From Stenogyne calaminthoides (taxonomy: Eukaryota; Streptophyta; Magnoliopsida; Lamiales; Lamiaceae): a stretch of 64,000 nucleotides of DNA. The position numbers and the translations under genes are program-made. Position 1 is the stretch's first letter. Every line of letters begins with the position of its first letter. Location: NCBI GenBank assembly GCA_037126765.1, contig JBBCBC010000007.1, positions 21,833,667 to 21,897,666 of the forward strand, given 5' to 3'. This document shows positions 22,313 through 33,808 of this stretch, piece after piece. The notes under the pieces were generated by a model. It saw only the letters and a list, made by a program, of their open reading frames with translations, ran no database searches and was not told where the DNA came from.

Positions 22313-22980
22313 ATGTCGTTACCTTTTAATCCATTGTTATTATACTTAAAGTCAAATACAATATGTATGGAAACTATATTGATTGGAAAATTATAATTGT
22401 CTTAACTGCACAAAAGCACAAATGGATTTTTACACACAAAAATCAGATGAGCCAACTGACGAGTCAAAACATGCGGGACTCGTCAGATCACCTTGCGAGA
22501 GATGTCGTCGCTGAAATGGTGGAGGGAAAACCCGTGAGGGATTACGTCCTCAAAATAGATGGCCCATCTGAACAAACTTGAGATTCTGAGTGCAGATTAT
22601 GATCTGGAGACTCAGATGAATTTGGTACTTCACTCTCTGCCCAAAAGTTTTTTGAGCATTTTGGCCTCTCTAGCTAATTTGTTGCAAGCTTTTGGTCTCG
22701 GCAGAAATGATGAAGAGGCACCAAACTCAAGCTTTGACGGCAAGTGGTCCGTCTTCATTTTCTAGGCCAAGGGTAGGCAAGATAAAGAAGAGGACCAAAG
22801 GCCATAAGCAATAAAACTCAACTGTTGCCAAGGGCAATGGTAAGATGATGAATGCTTGTTGTGTCAAGGAAAATCCAAAGAGGAAGTGCTTAAGCTGCGG
22901 TGAGAGAGGACAATGGAGGTCTTGCCTGTTCCAACCCCAAAAGGGACGGAAAGAAAGGTAATTCTCATACATTAGTTGTT
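22313..22980 (+). pseudogene. copia-2 gag
   Basis: It starts MSLPFNPLLLYLKSN and continues, after a frame change, with DWKIIIVLTAQKHKW, VRDYVLKIDGPSEQT and LHSLPKSFLSILASLANL, the usual copia gag order. The nucleocapsid knuckle reads CLSCGERGQWRSC: Gln replaces the zinc-binding His, as in copia-1, and a small deletion shortens the spacing to the last Cys. At least three frameshifts prevent a full product. Confidence 0.75.
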
Positions 22981-23763
22981 GAAACTTGTTTAGCGGCGTA
23001 TACTTCTCATTCGTGGGTGGTTGATACGAGATCCACTAATCATGTTGGCTTCACGGGTTTTAAATGATCCGGCAACGTAGTGGGAGTGAGATCCTCATCA
23101 CACTGGGTAACGTTATGAAAGTAGAAGACATTGCAATGCTACGTAACTGACAGATATTGCAATGCTATGGTAGTAACGATTATTGCAATACTACGCAAGT
23201 AGCAGACATTGCAATGCTACATGAGTAGCAGTTAAAGCAGTGGGAGAAGTGCACCTATCTTTTGAAGATAAAGTTTTTTTTTAGATTATCTTTATGTTCC
23301 CAGTTTTAGAAAGAATTCACTTTTAGTTTCTAAAATTCGATTAAAGGACACTAAGTTTCTTCTAATAAGAATGACATCATTTTGAAATGATGAGTGTATC
23401 TGTTACGGAACATTGATGGAAAATCTCTATACAATTAACTGTGCACACCACTCACGAAATGTATCCTATAACACATCAACTGTTTCCGAGAAAAGAAAAC
23501 GTTCATCAGACGTGAACGAGACACTTCTTTGGCATCTAAGATTAGGTCATATAAATCCAAAGAGGATCCAAAGGTTGGTGAAAGATGGTTCACTGGAGCG
23601 TCTCCAAGTTGAATCGGATCCAACCTGCGAATCATGTTTGGAGGGTAATATGACCAAAATGGCATTTGGAGCCAAGGGGAATGGGGCTAAAGAAGTGTTA
23701 GAGATCGTTCACATAGATGTACGTAGTTCAATGTTAACTAAAGCAAGAGGAGGTTATGAGTAA
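22981..23763 (+). pseudogene. copia-2 protease and GAG-pre-integrase domain
   Basis: The protease site reads WVVDTRSTNHV at about 23020, with the catalytic Asp-Thr-Gly changed to Asp-Thr-Arg. The linker after it is lengthened by a tandem repeat (23112-23236). The pre-integrase zinc domain at 23413-23763 is well kept, with WHLRLGHINPKR and CESCLEGN, so all four HHCC ligands are present here, unlike copia-1. Confidence 0.82.
23112..23236 (+). repeat. Tandem expansion, about 26-bp unit, 4 copies, in the protease linker
   Basis: Four units of 25-27 bp share ATTGCAATGCTACG followed by TAGTAGCAG-like text. Copia-1 has only a single related stretch at this place (encoding GDAARVAAEAVGD), so the array arose within this copy or its sublineage. 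It introduces stops. Confidence 0.75.
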
Positions 23764-24590
23764 TTTTATTGATGATTACTCAAGGTACATTTTCCTTATG
23801 AAGCATGAATCTGAGACCTTTGAGAAATTCTAAAGAATTTAAGGCTCAAGCAGAGAATCATATGGAAAAACGTATCAAGTCTCTACGATCTGATAGTGGA
23901 GGCGAATACCTCAGCGATGAGTTTTTGAACTACTTATCTGATGAAGGGATTGTATCCCAGCTCACCGCACCCGGAACCCCTCAACAAAACGGGGTTTGCA
24001 GAGCGAAGCAACAGAATTCTTTTGGAAATGGTTAGATCAATGATGAGTTATACGGATCTTCCCGAGTCGTTCTGGGGTCATGCCTTGGAAAACAGCAACT
24101 TACATTCTGAACTTGGTGCTATTCAAATCAGTTCCCAGAACCCCAAAGAATTGTGGACCGGGCGCAAGTCTAGTATGAGACACATGAGAACTTTGGGGTG
24201 TCCGGCCTACGTGTTGGACAAGGAAACCGGTAAATTGGATCCTCGATCAGAATTAAGGTTGTTTTGTAGGATACCCCGAGGGAACAAAAGGGTGAATGTT
24301 CTATAGTCCCGAAGATCAAAAGGTAGTCATCCGCACCCACTTTAGATTTTTTGGAAGAAGACTATATGAACCAAAGAAAACCCAGAAGTGAGATTACCTT
24401 AAATGAGCTTAGAGGGCAAACCTCAATGCCAACTGTACTAGATGATATACCAAACGATACGTTTTCACAACCGGAGACTTGTCGCAGTGGGAGGGTTGTT
24501 TGATAGCCCGAGAGATTCATGGGAATAGGAGAGTCCTCAGACTTGATTTCCGGAATCAGACCCATGGACATATGACGAGGCACTCCAAGA
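23764..24590 (+). pseudogene. copia-2 integrase core
   Basis: The integrase core motifs are SLRSDSGGEYLSDEF, then TAPGTPQQNG followed by a frame change, and EMVRSMMSYTDLPESFWGHA. Later text (LDPRSELRLF, RSEITLNEL in another frame) matches the copia-1 integrase C-terminus. At least three frameshifts are needed to join the pieces. Confidence 0.82.
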
Positions 24591-25267
24591 TAAGGATGCA
24601 GTTTCTTGGCAAACAGCAATGAAAGCCGAAATGGGTTCTATGTTTCATAATAGAGTGTGGGAGCTAGTCGAACCACTTAATGGGGTCAAACCCATTGGAT
24701 GAAAGTGGGTATATAAGAGGACTGGACGCAAAGGTTGAAACCTTTAAAGCAAGACTAATGGCGAAAGGTTATACTCAGAAAGAAAGGGATCGATTATGAG
24801 GAAATTTTTTCGCCCGTAGCCATGCTTAAGTCCATCCGTATTCTTTTATCGATTGCTGCACATTTTGACTTTGAAGTCTGGCAAATAGATGTCAAGACAG
24901 CTTTCCTTAACGGAAGTCTTGATAAAGAGATCTATATGCAAACAACCCCAAGGTTTCATTGAAACAGGCCAAGAACACCTAGTTTGTAAGCTCAAGAGGT
25001 CCATTTACGGACTCAAACAGGCATCCAGAGCTTGGAACCAATGTTTTGATCATGTTATAAAGTCTTATGGGTTTGATCAAAACAAGTTTGAAAGTTGTGT
25101 GTATAAAAAGTGTTTCGGAACTGCATTGGTATTCTTAGTACTATACGTAGATGACATTGTGATCATCGGGAACGATGTGAAGGTGTGATCAGACGTAAGG
25201 GCATGGTTTCAAAACAGTTTGATATGAAAGACTTAGGGAAAGCCGGATATATCCTCGCCAGAAAAGG
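24591..25267 (+). pseudogene. copia-2 reverse transcriptase
   Basis: The RT fingers are out of frame in pieces (24600-24890). From about 24889 the palm is readable: CKLKRSIYGLKQASRAWNQC and FLVLYVDDIVIIGND, with an intact YVDD box near 25150. A stop follows at about 25188, and a deletion near 25250 removes part of the KDLGEAGQVLGIKI segment seen in copia-1. Confidence 0.85.
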
Positions 25268-26095
25268 ATGATCGGGTTATCGCAAGTTTCATACATAGAC
25301 CTTTTTTTTTTTAAACGATTCAGCATGCAAGATTCCAAGAAAGGATTCGTACCTTTGAGACTTGGAATCCATCTATCCAAGAAAATGTCCCCTAAGACGC
25401 AAAAGGAGATAGATGACATGGAAGGTATTCCTTGTGCTTCGGCTGTCGGAAACCTTATGTATGCAATGTTGTGTACGAGACCGGATATCTGCTTTGCCGT
25501 AGGCATGGTAGCAAGATATCAAAGTAACCCAGGGAAAGCGCATTGGACGATAGTTAAAAACATTTTGAAGTGTCTGAAAAGAACTCGGGAAAGAATGTTG
25601 ATTTATCAGTCAGATACTCCAATCCCCATCGGCTACACGGACTCGGATTTCCAATCAAATTTAGATTCCAGAAATTATCTGCCTCAGTTAATGTGTTTCC
25701 ATTTGGGAAGTGTAGCCATCCAATGGACGAGTGTGAAGCAGAAATGCATCACTGACTCAACCAAGGAAGTCGGGTAAGTAGCTGCTTGTGAAGCAGTGAA
25801 AGAACCGATTGGGCTCTAGATCTTCTTAGTGGACTTGGATGGTGTTCTGAATTTGTCTAGCAATATCTGCTAGGGGCAGTTGCAAATTCAAGAGAACCAA
25901 GAGTCCACGAGTCAAACAAACACATTAAAGGAAAAACATCTTATACAAGAAATCGTTAAGAGAGGAGATATAGATGTGACAAAGATAGCGTCTGAGGACA
26001 GCCTAGCAGATCCATTCACAAAGCGTCTGCCTCTGAATACATTCGAGAGACATGTGAGTGGAATGGGTGTCAAGACCATTGCCAATCTGCCTTGA
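25268..26095 (+). pseudogene. copia-2 RT connection and RNase H
   Basis: It reads MIGLSQVSYIDLFFFKRFSM (a T-run adds codons compared with copia-1), MQDSKKGFVPLRLGIHLSKK, ASAVGNLMYAMLCTRPDI and IGYTDSDFQSNLDSRN, then a broken RNase H with VKQKCITDSTKEVG. The natural C-terminus is kept (GMGVKTIANLP, stop at 26093-26095). The Glu-containing EAEY motif of RNase H is damaged (TKEVG). Confidence 0.85.
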
Positions 26096-26191
26096 GTATA
26101 AGTGGGAGAAATTATTAGGTTCGTGTAGGTGACATTAGATGTCACGGACTACTTGAGACGTGTTGTAGTATACTTAAAAGCAGACTTTGAG

Positions 26192-26205
26192 TATAAGTGG
26201 GAGAT
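26192..26205 (+). promoter_or_regulatory. Polypurine tract of copia-2
   Basis: AGTATAAGTGGGAGAT directly precedes the 3' LTR start TGTTGGG and would prime plus-strand synthesis. Confidence 0.7.
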
Positions 26206-28056
26206 TGTTGGGATTATACTGAAAAGTATGCTTTTTACTTTGTATAATCTAAAACTGAATTTTCGGACTTATTTCTTGAAATAAATTGTTTATCACCGAT
26301 GCTTTAAATATGATTGAATGTTATATATATTTCTTGCATAAACTGTTCAATAATTAAATGACGTGTTTAATGTAGTTAATTTAGTGATACCGGATCACAG
26401 AAGATAAATTAAAAGTCCCTTGTAACTAAAAGTACGCCATTCACGACCTAGATGGAAATGAACAACCATCGCGAAAGGTTGAGGTGTAAGGCTCAGATTG
26501 GTTTGTCTTGACCAAGAGATTACACTAGTGCATGATGATCTTTTGAATAGGACCTCTGAGGAGGATAAATTCTTGAATCGAACAAGGAAGAATTAGACCT
26601 CGGTGGTTCGTTATTTCTTAACCTAAATCCCTTAAATAGGATCACGTGGGATTGGTAACTATTGCTTTGACTTATCATGGGTAGCTTAATCGAGAGAGAT
26701 TCAATACTTTTTATCTTGGGCAATATTATTGGTCACATGTGATTGCTAAGATTTAATCTGAAGAATCGTGCAAGCAAACGCGCTTTTTTGATTTGCCCCT
26801 TGGGAGGTTCATAAGTTTTATCATACCAAATCTTGCAAGTGGAATTAGTTTTAAAGTATGGATAATAATGTTGAACCGTTCCTCTACCAAGGACAAAAGA
26901 TATTAATTAACGGAAAGCTATTTCAGTTACTTGAATTAATTAATAGGCTAGATAATCTTAAACACGGGAAATAATGACCGGGAGCCATATTGATTGTAAT
27001 ATGGGTTAAGATGGATGGTGCAATATTAATTATGTAGTGGGATTAATTAATATTTATGGGCTTGAATTATATTGTGGCTCAATATTAGATATTCAAGATC
27101 CATTAGAAGGTCTAATCTTAATTCTCCTAAAGGCCCCCTGAGTAGCCCAACATATAGTCCAATAACTGAAAATGTGATTAAAATAAAATAAATATTGTTG
27201 CTTATATTTTCTCTAAAATTTTCAAAAATTATGGATAAAAGAGGGAGAAAGATTTTTTCTTTGAATTTTGTTATGGAATGAAGATATGTATTCTTGGAAT
27301 ACAAGATTATCTCATTAAATTCAAGAAATCTCCCACTTGGTTATCTATATAGTAAATTTGAATTTTTGAAAAAATATAGTGGGCAAGAAAGATTTTCTTG
27401 ATTTTCTTGAAAAGATATTATGGAAGATATGTATTTCTTGAAATACAAGAATATCTCATAAATTCAAGAAGATCCAAATCTTGGAATCTTGCTTAATATT
27501 TTCAAAATTTGTCCATAATTGAGGAGGTGGGATTTTTTGTGGAATATTTTAATTATGGGAAAAAGAATATAAGGGATATATTCAAGATTTCTTGGTGACC
27601 AAGAAAAGTCTTTTCCCACATTGAAATATCACATAAATTTAAATCCACCCTCCCTCCTATAAATAGGGGATGATTAGTTCATTCCCAAGTACAATTCCAT
27701 GTCTTTGGAAATATTAGCAAATCCACATAAGTGGTGCAACAAAGTTTATTTTTTCCTTTTGTTAATTGTTCGCGAGTATCCTTCCACCGGATTGTCGAGC
27801 AAGGGCTAAGGGAATACTTGGGAAGTCCTTTTGGTTAGTCCGTCCGACCAAAGCCACTGCCATCCCGAAAGGTACGTTCACGTAAACCCGTAGATTCCAC
27901 ATGCGTAGGTTTTACGTGGCTTTTTATATGCATGATTTGTTGTTGCAATTATTATTTGAATTAATATAGGATTAATTCATGCTAGTAATAATTAATGAAT
28001 TAAATTTGTATTTAAATATTCACCCCGAATAGATCTGTGCAACTCATTCCCCAACA
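26206..28056 (+). repeat. copia-2 3' LTR
   Basis: It is homologous to 18948-20802 throughout, with scattered substitutions and small indels. The TATA box is at 27658-27665. It ends CCCCAACA and is followed by the TTTTT duplication. Confidence 0.9.
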
Positions 28057-28360
28057 TTTTTATGTATATCAGTGAATTTTTTTGTATATATTAGTGATAC
28101 TAAAAAATCGAGTTCATAGTATAGAGTAACACTCATGTGAACCAGATTTATACATAAACTCTATCATTATCATGTGTAAAAACTATCACTGTTATGCACA
28201 AAAACTTTCACTGTTTAAAAATATAAAGCATTTTTTAAACAATGATTATTTTTATGTATAATAGTAATAGTTTTTATGTATAACAATGAAAGTTTTTGTA
28301 TATATTAATGATACTAAAAAAATCGAATTTATAATGAACTCAGGTTCACACAATTTTTTT
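28057..28360. repeat. AT-rich palindromic repeat, end of unit A and complete unit B
   Basis: Positions 28062-28120 complete the unit begun at 18794. A second unit from 28121 (ATAGAGTAACACTCATGTGAACC) runs to GGTTCACACA at about 28352, with inverted ends (TGTGAACC/GGTTCACA) and inverted internal motifs. It looks like a tandemly duplicated MITE-like palindrome. Confidence 0.5.
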
Positions 28361-28395
28361 TGTAATAATATAAGGGTGTATGCATGAGTAGTAAC

Positions 28396-29462
28396 CTATG
28401 TTTTAAAATCCGGAACCGGAAGTTGAACCGGGTGACCCCAAAAAAAGGTTGGACCGGGTCGGATCGGTTGGACCGGATTGAGCCGGTGTGACGTCATAAT
28501 AAATATTATATATATATAGTATGCATAATTTTTAAAAAAAAATCCAAATATAGAGTATGATAAGTGAATATAAAGTATTTAAAGTCACTTCAAAAGTTCA
28601 AACTTAAATTTCTAAACATAATAGAAATGCCCATTAACATAAATAGTTTCAACTTTCAAGTTTCAACTTCCAAACATAATAGAAATGTCATCAACAATAC
28701 AAAAGTCACAAGTCATAACATCTCTATTTAAAGTTTTAAACAATTTGGCATTGTCTTCCAAATAAATCTCAATCCAGGTGTCTGCATAAATGAAAAGATT
28801 TAAGACAGTAATGAATTTTACAAAAAATGCCTTAAAAACTATACAATTTTTTATACTGCATTTGCCGTTAACCCATCTCCAACCAAAAAACAGAAAAATA
28901 AAATTAAAATAAAAAAATCAACACCAATTGATTAAATTCCTTAAAAACACCCGACAATGGCTAAAAATGAAGAGGAATCAATAAGAAAATCAAGCTAATA
29001 ACACTCACTAACAATCGATTTATTTAAGAAGTGGAAAAAGAAAAAAAGAAAAAAACAAAACTCACCACGATCGGCGGCGAGCTCGGGCGTCCGGCGAGTG
29101 CAGGCGACCAGCGACGGTCAGACGCGATTGAGTTTTCTGCGGCGGCGGCTGTGTTGCTTAGGGCTTTTCTGCTCTTGAGTCTTGACTGAAGAAAGAAATG
29201 AAATGAGGAAGAAAATTAAGAATTAAATCGTCGAATGTTTTCAGTAAAAAAAAAAAAAAATTATTATTTTAATGAAAACCGGTCAAAACCGCCGGTTTAA
29301 CGGTTGACCGATTTCCGGTTTTGATCGATTTTCAACCGATTTTTCCAGTTTTAGGGGTAGCGGTCCAATAACGGTTTTATATACCTCTATTGGACCGGTT
29401 CAGAGCGGTTCGCCGGTCCGACCGGTTCGACAAGATGGTCGGATCGGGTTTTTAAAACAGAG
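28396..29462. mobile_element. Non-autonomous hAT element (1067 bp) with 8-bp target duplication
   Basis: It is flanked by GTAGTAAC on both sides (28388-28395 and 29463-29470), the 8-bp duplication expected for hAT. Inverted ends read CTATGTTTTAAAA on the left and CTCTGTTTTAAAAA on the right (inverted), followed by CCGG-rich subterminal motifs (GGACCGG, AACCGG). A GC-rich block at about 29065-29160 looks like the 5' exon or promoter side of a lost gene. No transposase frame is present. Confidence 0.82.
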
Positions 29463-29470
29463 GTAGTAAC

Positions 29471-30540
29471 GACCTTCCCAATAGACCACTTTCCGAATAA
29501 ATTTTAAATGATTCGAGTGTTGATAGCAGTTAATGGGTCAAAATTGTAAATTTCTCAATATACTTTTTTTAAAGTAAAAAATGATATTCATGAAAAGAAA
29601 AAGGTACTCAAATCCCATTAATTATAAACTTTAACAACTAATTATCCATTTACAATTTATCCTCTGTGTACTTTATACTCAAGTAATAAACACTATACCG
29701 TTTATATATTTTTAAGGAGTCAATTATTCCTGTATTGATTGAGTATGGACCGATAGATATGTAGCGCAATCAATGTCAGTTTCACAATGAAAAAAAACTA
29801 CTAAATACTTTACAAAAATATCATGATGCAATGTTGATTGGATTATAACTTACTATATGAAGAATATAATAATAATTTGACCATCGATACGAAAACGGTC
29901 TTGATATAAACCACTACACCGGCATTCCAATCAGAACCACACTAATTAATGTAGGACAAATTAGAGGTGAATCAATCAATTTAGGACTCAAGGTCACGTG
30001 CATATAGCATGATATTATGGTCGGGTCATCCTCTCCATTTCTTGCGAATTTTGCAATTTTTAAGAGAGAGAGATCAAGTTAAAATATTTCATGCTATTTT
30101 TTTAAAGTGATAGATTTGTATGAGACGATCTCATAATAAAATGGAGTATAATTTAAATATGACAGTTTTAATATTTTGGGAGGTATGAATATTGATTTGT
30201 GCTCAAATGCATCCCGTCTCATGAATAAGACTGTCTTGCACGAATTTTTATCTTTCATAAGCATGCCAAAAATTGATGATGTAGGCGTTAGGAATATCAA
30301 GCGACCTTCACGTGACATTTAGATGAAACTTTGATGTGTGATTCCAATTCCAATTTATTTTACATTTATTTATTTCTAAAAGATAATGATCAAAATAAAT
30401 AACAAATAAATCCAAAAGAAAGTATATATCCTTATTTTGACATCTCTTGTACTAAGAAAAATCACAAACACTTATATAAAATAATTCATGAATCAAAATT
30501 CGTGAAACATGATCTAGTAAGAGGGAGAAATACATATAAA
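29471..30540. other. AT-rich spacer without recognised features
   Basis: I see no gene. There is a GAGACGATCTCAT motif near 30122 and A/T tracts. The 74-codon minus-strand frame at 30094-30318 has no recognisable features. Confidence 0.3.
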
Positions 30541-30860
30541 CAAAGAGAAAAACGAATAAATAAAAAAAAAAAATTATTGTTTTTCACACAGTAACACGCA
30601 TTTATTTTTACAGTAATATTTTTATATTCATATTGTAACATAATTTATAATACTTTATTTATATGTGTTACTATAAAGATAAAAATATATGTACTAAAAA
30701 TGCAATATGTGTTACTTATTCTTACAGTAACACAAGTTTACTCTTATAGTAACATAAAAATGAAAGCGAGTTTTATGTTTCGCCTTGGCACATTTTTTTT
30801 GGAAAAATTTACTACCTAGTTCAAAATTCACAAATTTTTAGCTCCTTCCTAATTTGCACT
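30540..30860. repeat. Dispersed repeat, inverted copy of the family at 3480-4020
   Basis: It contains multiple CAGTAACAC and TTACTATAAAG motifs. The 30730-30830 part is the reverse complement of 3580-3665 with moderate divergence. Class is unknown. Confidence 0.4.
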
Positions 30861-31432
30861 AATATTCACATATAATATTTTACAGGGTTATCTCTCAAAA
30901 AATTAATATGTACCACATATTATATATAAATATATAAAAGCAGACTTACGAGACAAGACATAATTTGAGCATGACGTTTTAACACTTTAAAAGAGATAAG
31001 TGTTGATCTATGTTGATTTGTTCCCATCTCATACGAGTTTTTGTTATTTATATACTTATTAATTTAATTATCATGCAACTCACAATTTATCATGTCATTT
31101 ATTCTTTGTTGCGTATTGAGATCTGACAGAACAAACAGTCCTAAAATTGGATGAGAGTGAAAAAGATGATGTGTCGAGGAAAAGCAAAATTTTGCATACA
31201 TGTTTAGATGAAGGATGCAATGTATATGAAAAGGAGACAGTTGTGTACATTTGAAACTTGAAAGATATCAAACATCCTGTCTGCACCGTTATTTTTTTTC
31301 TTGATTTTCTAAAAATCACCTAATGTGATTTGGTTGATTTCACAACTATGCGTTTCAGTTCCACGTTCAATTGCTATATTCATAATAACTAATGGATAGC
31401 TGCTAAATGGTGAGACACACACCAGTGACGGA
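30861..31432. other. AT-rich spacer
   Basis: No gene, terminal repeat or promoter was recognised. The 74-codon minus frame at 31095-31319 lacks support. Confidence 0.3.
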
Positions 31433-31616
31433 TCCAGAATTTAAAATTTGTGGATACAATTTAATAGGATTTGAAATTTGGGGTTACATTTTGGTTTTTT
31501 TTTTTTCCTAATTATATATAATAGAATACAATTTTTTTTTTAGCACAAGGTATAATGGGGTACATTTCATTTTTAGGGTACAATTGTACCCCAAGTACCC
31601 CCTCCCTCCGCCACTG
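31433..31616. mobile_element. hAT-type MITE (184 bp)
   Basis: The left end CAGTGACGGATCCAG and the inverted right end CAGTGGCGGAGGGAG are terminal repeats of the common plant CAGTGGCGGA hAT family. Flanks ACACACAC and ACATACAA are an imperfect 8-bp duplication. There is no coding capacity. A similar end, CAGTGACAGATCC, occurs at about 33044 without a recognisable partner. Confidence 0.7.
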
Positions 31617-32130
31617 ACATACAATATTTTAATGGTGTAGTGACTGTTTTACCCTTAATATGAAATTGTAGTTAAATTTGAGTTTCATTTGATTTTGATC
31701 AAAATTTACAAATCTGAAAGTTAGAATTTGAATTTGTATCTTCACTCTCTATCTCCATTTCAAAACATCAATTCAAACCAAAATTTTAAAACACTTTCTC
31801 TTCAATATTATTCTTCTCTTCATCTTTTTCAGCATATAACAGAAATTTTTTCCAAAAATAATCTTCTTCACTGCAACTTCTCTGTTGAAAATTACAGAAG
31901 TTTCGTCCCAAAAAAATTTCTTCACTTCAATATTATAGAAATTTCGATAAAAAATATAACACGAAAAAAATATGTAGTGCCATAAAATTTTCAAAAAAAT
32001 AATTATATTATTTTTAAAGGTGTGAGTCCCGAAATATACACCAGCTGGGAAGAATGTGCACAAAAAATTGTTAATTTCCCAGAATGCTTGTTCCATAAGT
32101 TTCGTAGTGAATGAAGCTTATTATAGCTAT
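31617..32130. other. AT-rich spacer upstream of a small ORF
   Basis: No clear TATA box with a defined start is seen. The open frames of about 85 and 107 codons here depend on non-ATG starts or low-complexity sequence and were not called. Confidence 0.25.
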
Positions 32131-32445
32131 ATGAATTCGACGACAAACATCAAAGAAGGTTCACTCGTCGCTCCTAATTCTTCAAATGGGATGAAGGATG
32201 AAACAAAAGCAAATTCACCATCGGAAGTTCTACCCAACCGGAAATCATGTCCTAGATGGGTTTGGTTCGTCATCTGCGGAATTTATTTATTGTTGTTGGG
32301 TTTTTTCACTGGTTCAATGGTTTATGTTTTGAAGGAAGGAAGGTTTGTGGAGATCATGTTAGTAATAATTTTTTATGTGGCTGCATGTATTCCATGGTTT
32401 AATGAAATGTTGTTATATGATCTCTGTATAAATTTACTGTCTTAA
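32131..32445 (+). CDS. Hypothetical small membrane protein (104 aa)
   Basis: I do not recognise this protein. The first ATG in frame (32131) gives MNSTTNIKEGS; an upstream extension to 32056 would need a GTG start and is not preferred. The N-terminal 45 residues are polar (SNGMKDETKANSPSEVLPNR), followed by CPRWVWFVICGIYLLLLGFF and, after a short loop with VLKEGRF, a second hydrophobic stretch IMLVIIFYVAACIPW. That is a two-helix membrane topology with a soluble tail. The composition is more protein-like than its surroundings. It could be a small gene, a terminal exon of a larger gene or a gene fragment; no neighbour helps. Confidence 0.35.
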   Translation: MNSTTNIKEGSLVAPNSSNGMKDETKANSPSEVLPNRKSCPRWVWFVICGIYLLLLGFFTGSMVYVLKEGRFVEIMLVIIFYVAACIPWFNEMLLYDLCINLLS

Positions 32446-33492
32446 TTAGTTATTTTTTTTAAAGATTTTAATGGATATCGTTACATATTGTTTAATAGTG
32501 ATAATCTCAAACCTACAATTAGATTGGGTAAATAGTGATGAATGTAGTTGTAGGATTTCGTTGAATATTCTCAGTCCAAAAATATAAAATATTAAGCCCA
32601 AAACTTAATAGATTACAACCCATAATTTTGATGGATAAAGATATTGGCCCATAATTAAATATAAATATTGTAAGTCCAAGTTTCATGCCTAAAAGCAATA
32701 ACACGAAATAAATTCAAAATATACAAATTGTTATAAAAACGAAATCCTGAATAATTTTTAGTAATATTTGTTTCGTTTCCCTTCAAAAAAAAAAAAAGAA
32801 AAAAAAATGTATATATATATATATTTGTTTCGTTTAATTGATCGAGAAAACAAAAGAAAAATTAGTACAAGATTTATAAAGACATTTTCGTTAATACAAA
32901 TTTGAATAAATTCTTATCATTATAAATATCTAATATTGTGTATTACTTCAGCTATTAAAAAGGTTTTTTTTTTTTTAAATTGTTGAAGTTGATTATTTTA
33001 AATTATATTTGTGAATAAAATAATAAATAGTTATAGTAATATCCAGTGACAGATCCATAAATTTTTTATGACGGGGCACAAAAATATATAAATATTAAAT
33101 ACATGAAAGATTCTATAAATCAAATTTATAGGGATCTATTTCGAAAATAATTTTGGACGGAAATATGTTAGCTCGTCATTGAGGATTAGAATTTGAATAG
33201 CTAGGTGAGAACGTGTAGCGGGAGGCCGAACACTGAATATAGGTGCGCTGAGTTTTAAATTATAATTTTACAAAAATTCCTGTGAAATTTATTCGTAGTA
33301 TGAAAAATATTATTACACTCATAAATGGATATCATTAATCCTACACCCTAATACCAATAATATTCAATATTTTGATATTAGTTTATAAATATATTGTTAT
33401 CAGATGATAAATGTCGTGGTATTAGTTTATACGTGTAATTTTATAAATTTAATAAGAGAGTTGCTCTTATAATTTATATCCCATAATTAATA
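32446..33492. other. AT-rich spacer with low-complexity tracts
   Basis: It contains A-runs and (AT)n at about 32812-32823, a T-run near 32965, and a lone CAGTGACAGATCC hAT-type end at about 33044. No gene is recognised. Confidence 0.3.
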
Positions 33493-33808
33493 TTCCCTCC
33501 GTCACAAACTCGACTACTACATTTCTGTTTCGGACGTCCCAACCTTGACTACACATTTCCTTAAATGGAAATATTCATTTTAACTCACACCCTTCAAACT
33601 CCCACTTATTTACCATATGCCACTCTCATACACTCAACATTTTATCACTTTATCACCCTTAATAAATATTATTATACTCTTTAATAAAATTGAATTCTCC
33701 TTTCTACCCCCGACACTTTATAACTTTATCACATAAAATATTGATAAACAATTTTTTCTTAAACTCCCAGCACACAGTAATGTAGTAGTCGAGTTTGGGA
33801 CGGGAGAG
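33493..33808. mobile_element. Stowaway-like MITE (316 bp)
   Basis: It is flanked by TA dinucleotides. The left end TTCCCTCCGTCACAAACTCG and the inverted right end CTCTCCCGTCCCAAACTCGA form a terminal repeat of over 25 bp, extending into CTACTACAT. The CTCCCTCCGTC-type end is characteristic of Stowaway (Tc1/mariner). Confidence 0.75.

Larger units (their letters stand above)
18948..28056 (+). mobile_element. copia-2: full-length but degraded Ty1-copia retrotransposon, plus strand
   Basis: It has LTRs of 1855 bp (18948-20802) and 1851 bp (26206-28056), a tRNA-iMet primer site, a long leader, gag-pol at 22313-26095 and a polypurine tract before the 3' LTR. The target duplication is TTTTT at 18943-18947 and 28057-28061, and joining the flanks restores the AGTTTTTATGTATA text seen elsewhere in the host repeat. 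It belongs to the same family as copia-1 but is older: gag and pol carry many small indels and the LTRs differ visibly. Confidence 0.92.

Noticed and set aside
31728..32096. Frames of 85 and 107 codons on opposite strands
   Set aside because: AT-rich low-complexity sequence; the plus-strand frame uses a TTG start; no domain.
32056..32130. N-terminal extension of the small membrane-protein ORF
   Set aside because: It needs a GTG start; plant nuclear genes start at ATG, so 32131 was chosen.
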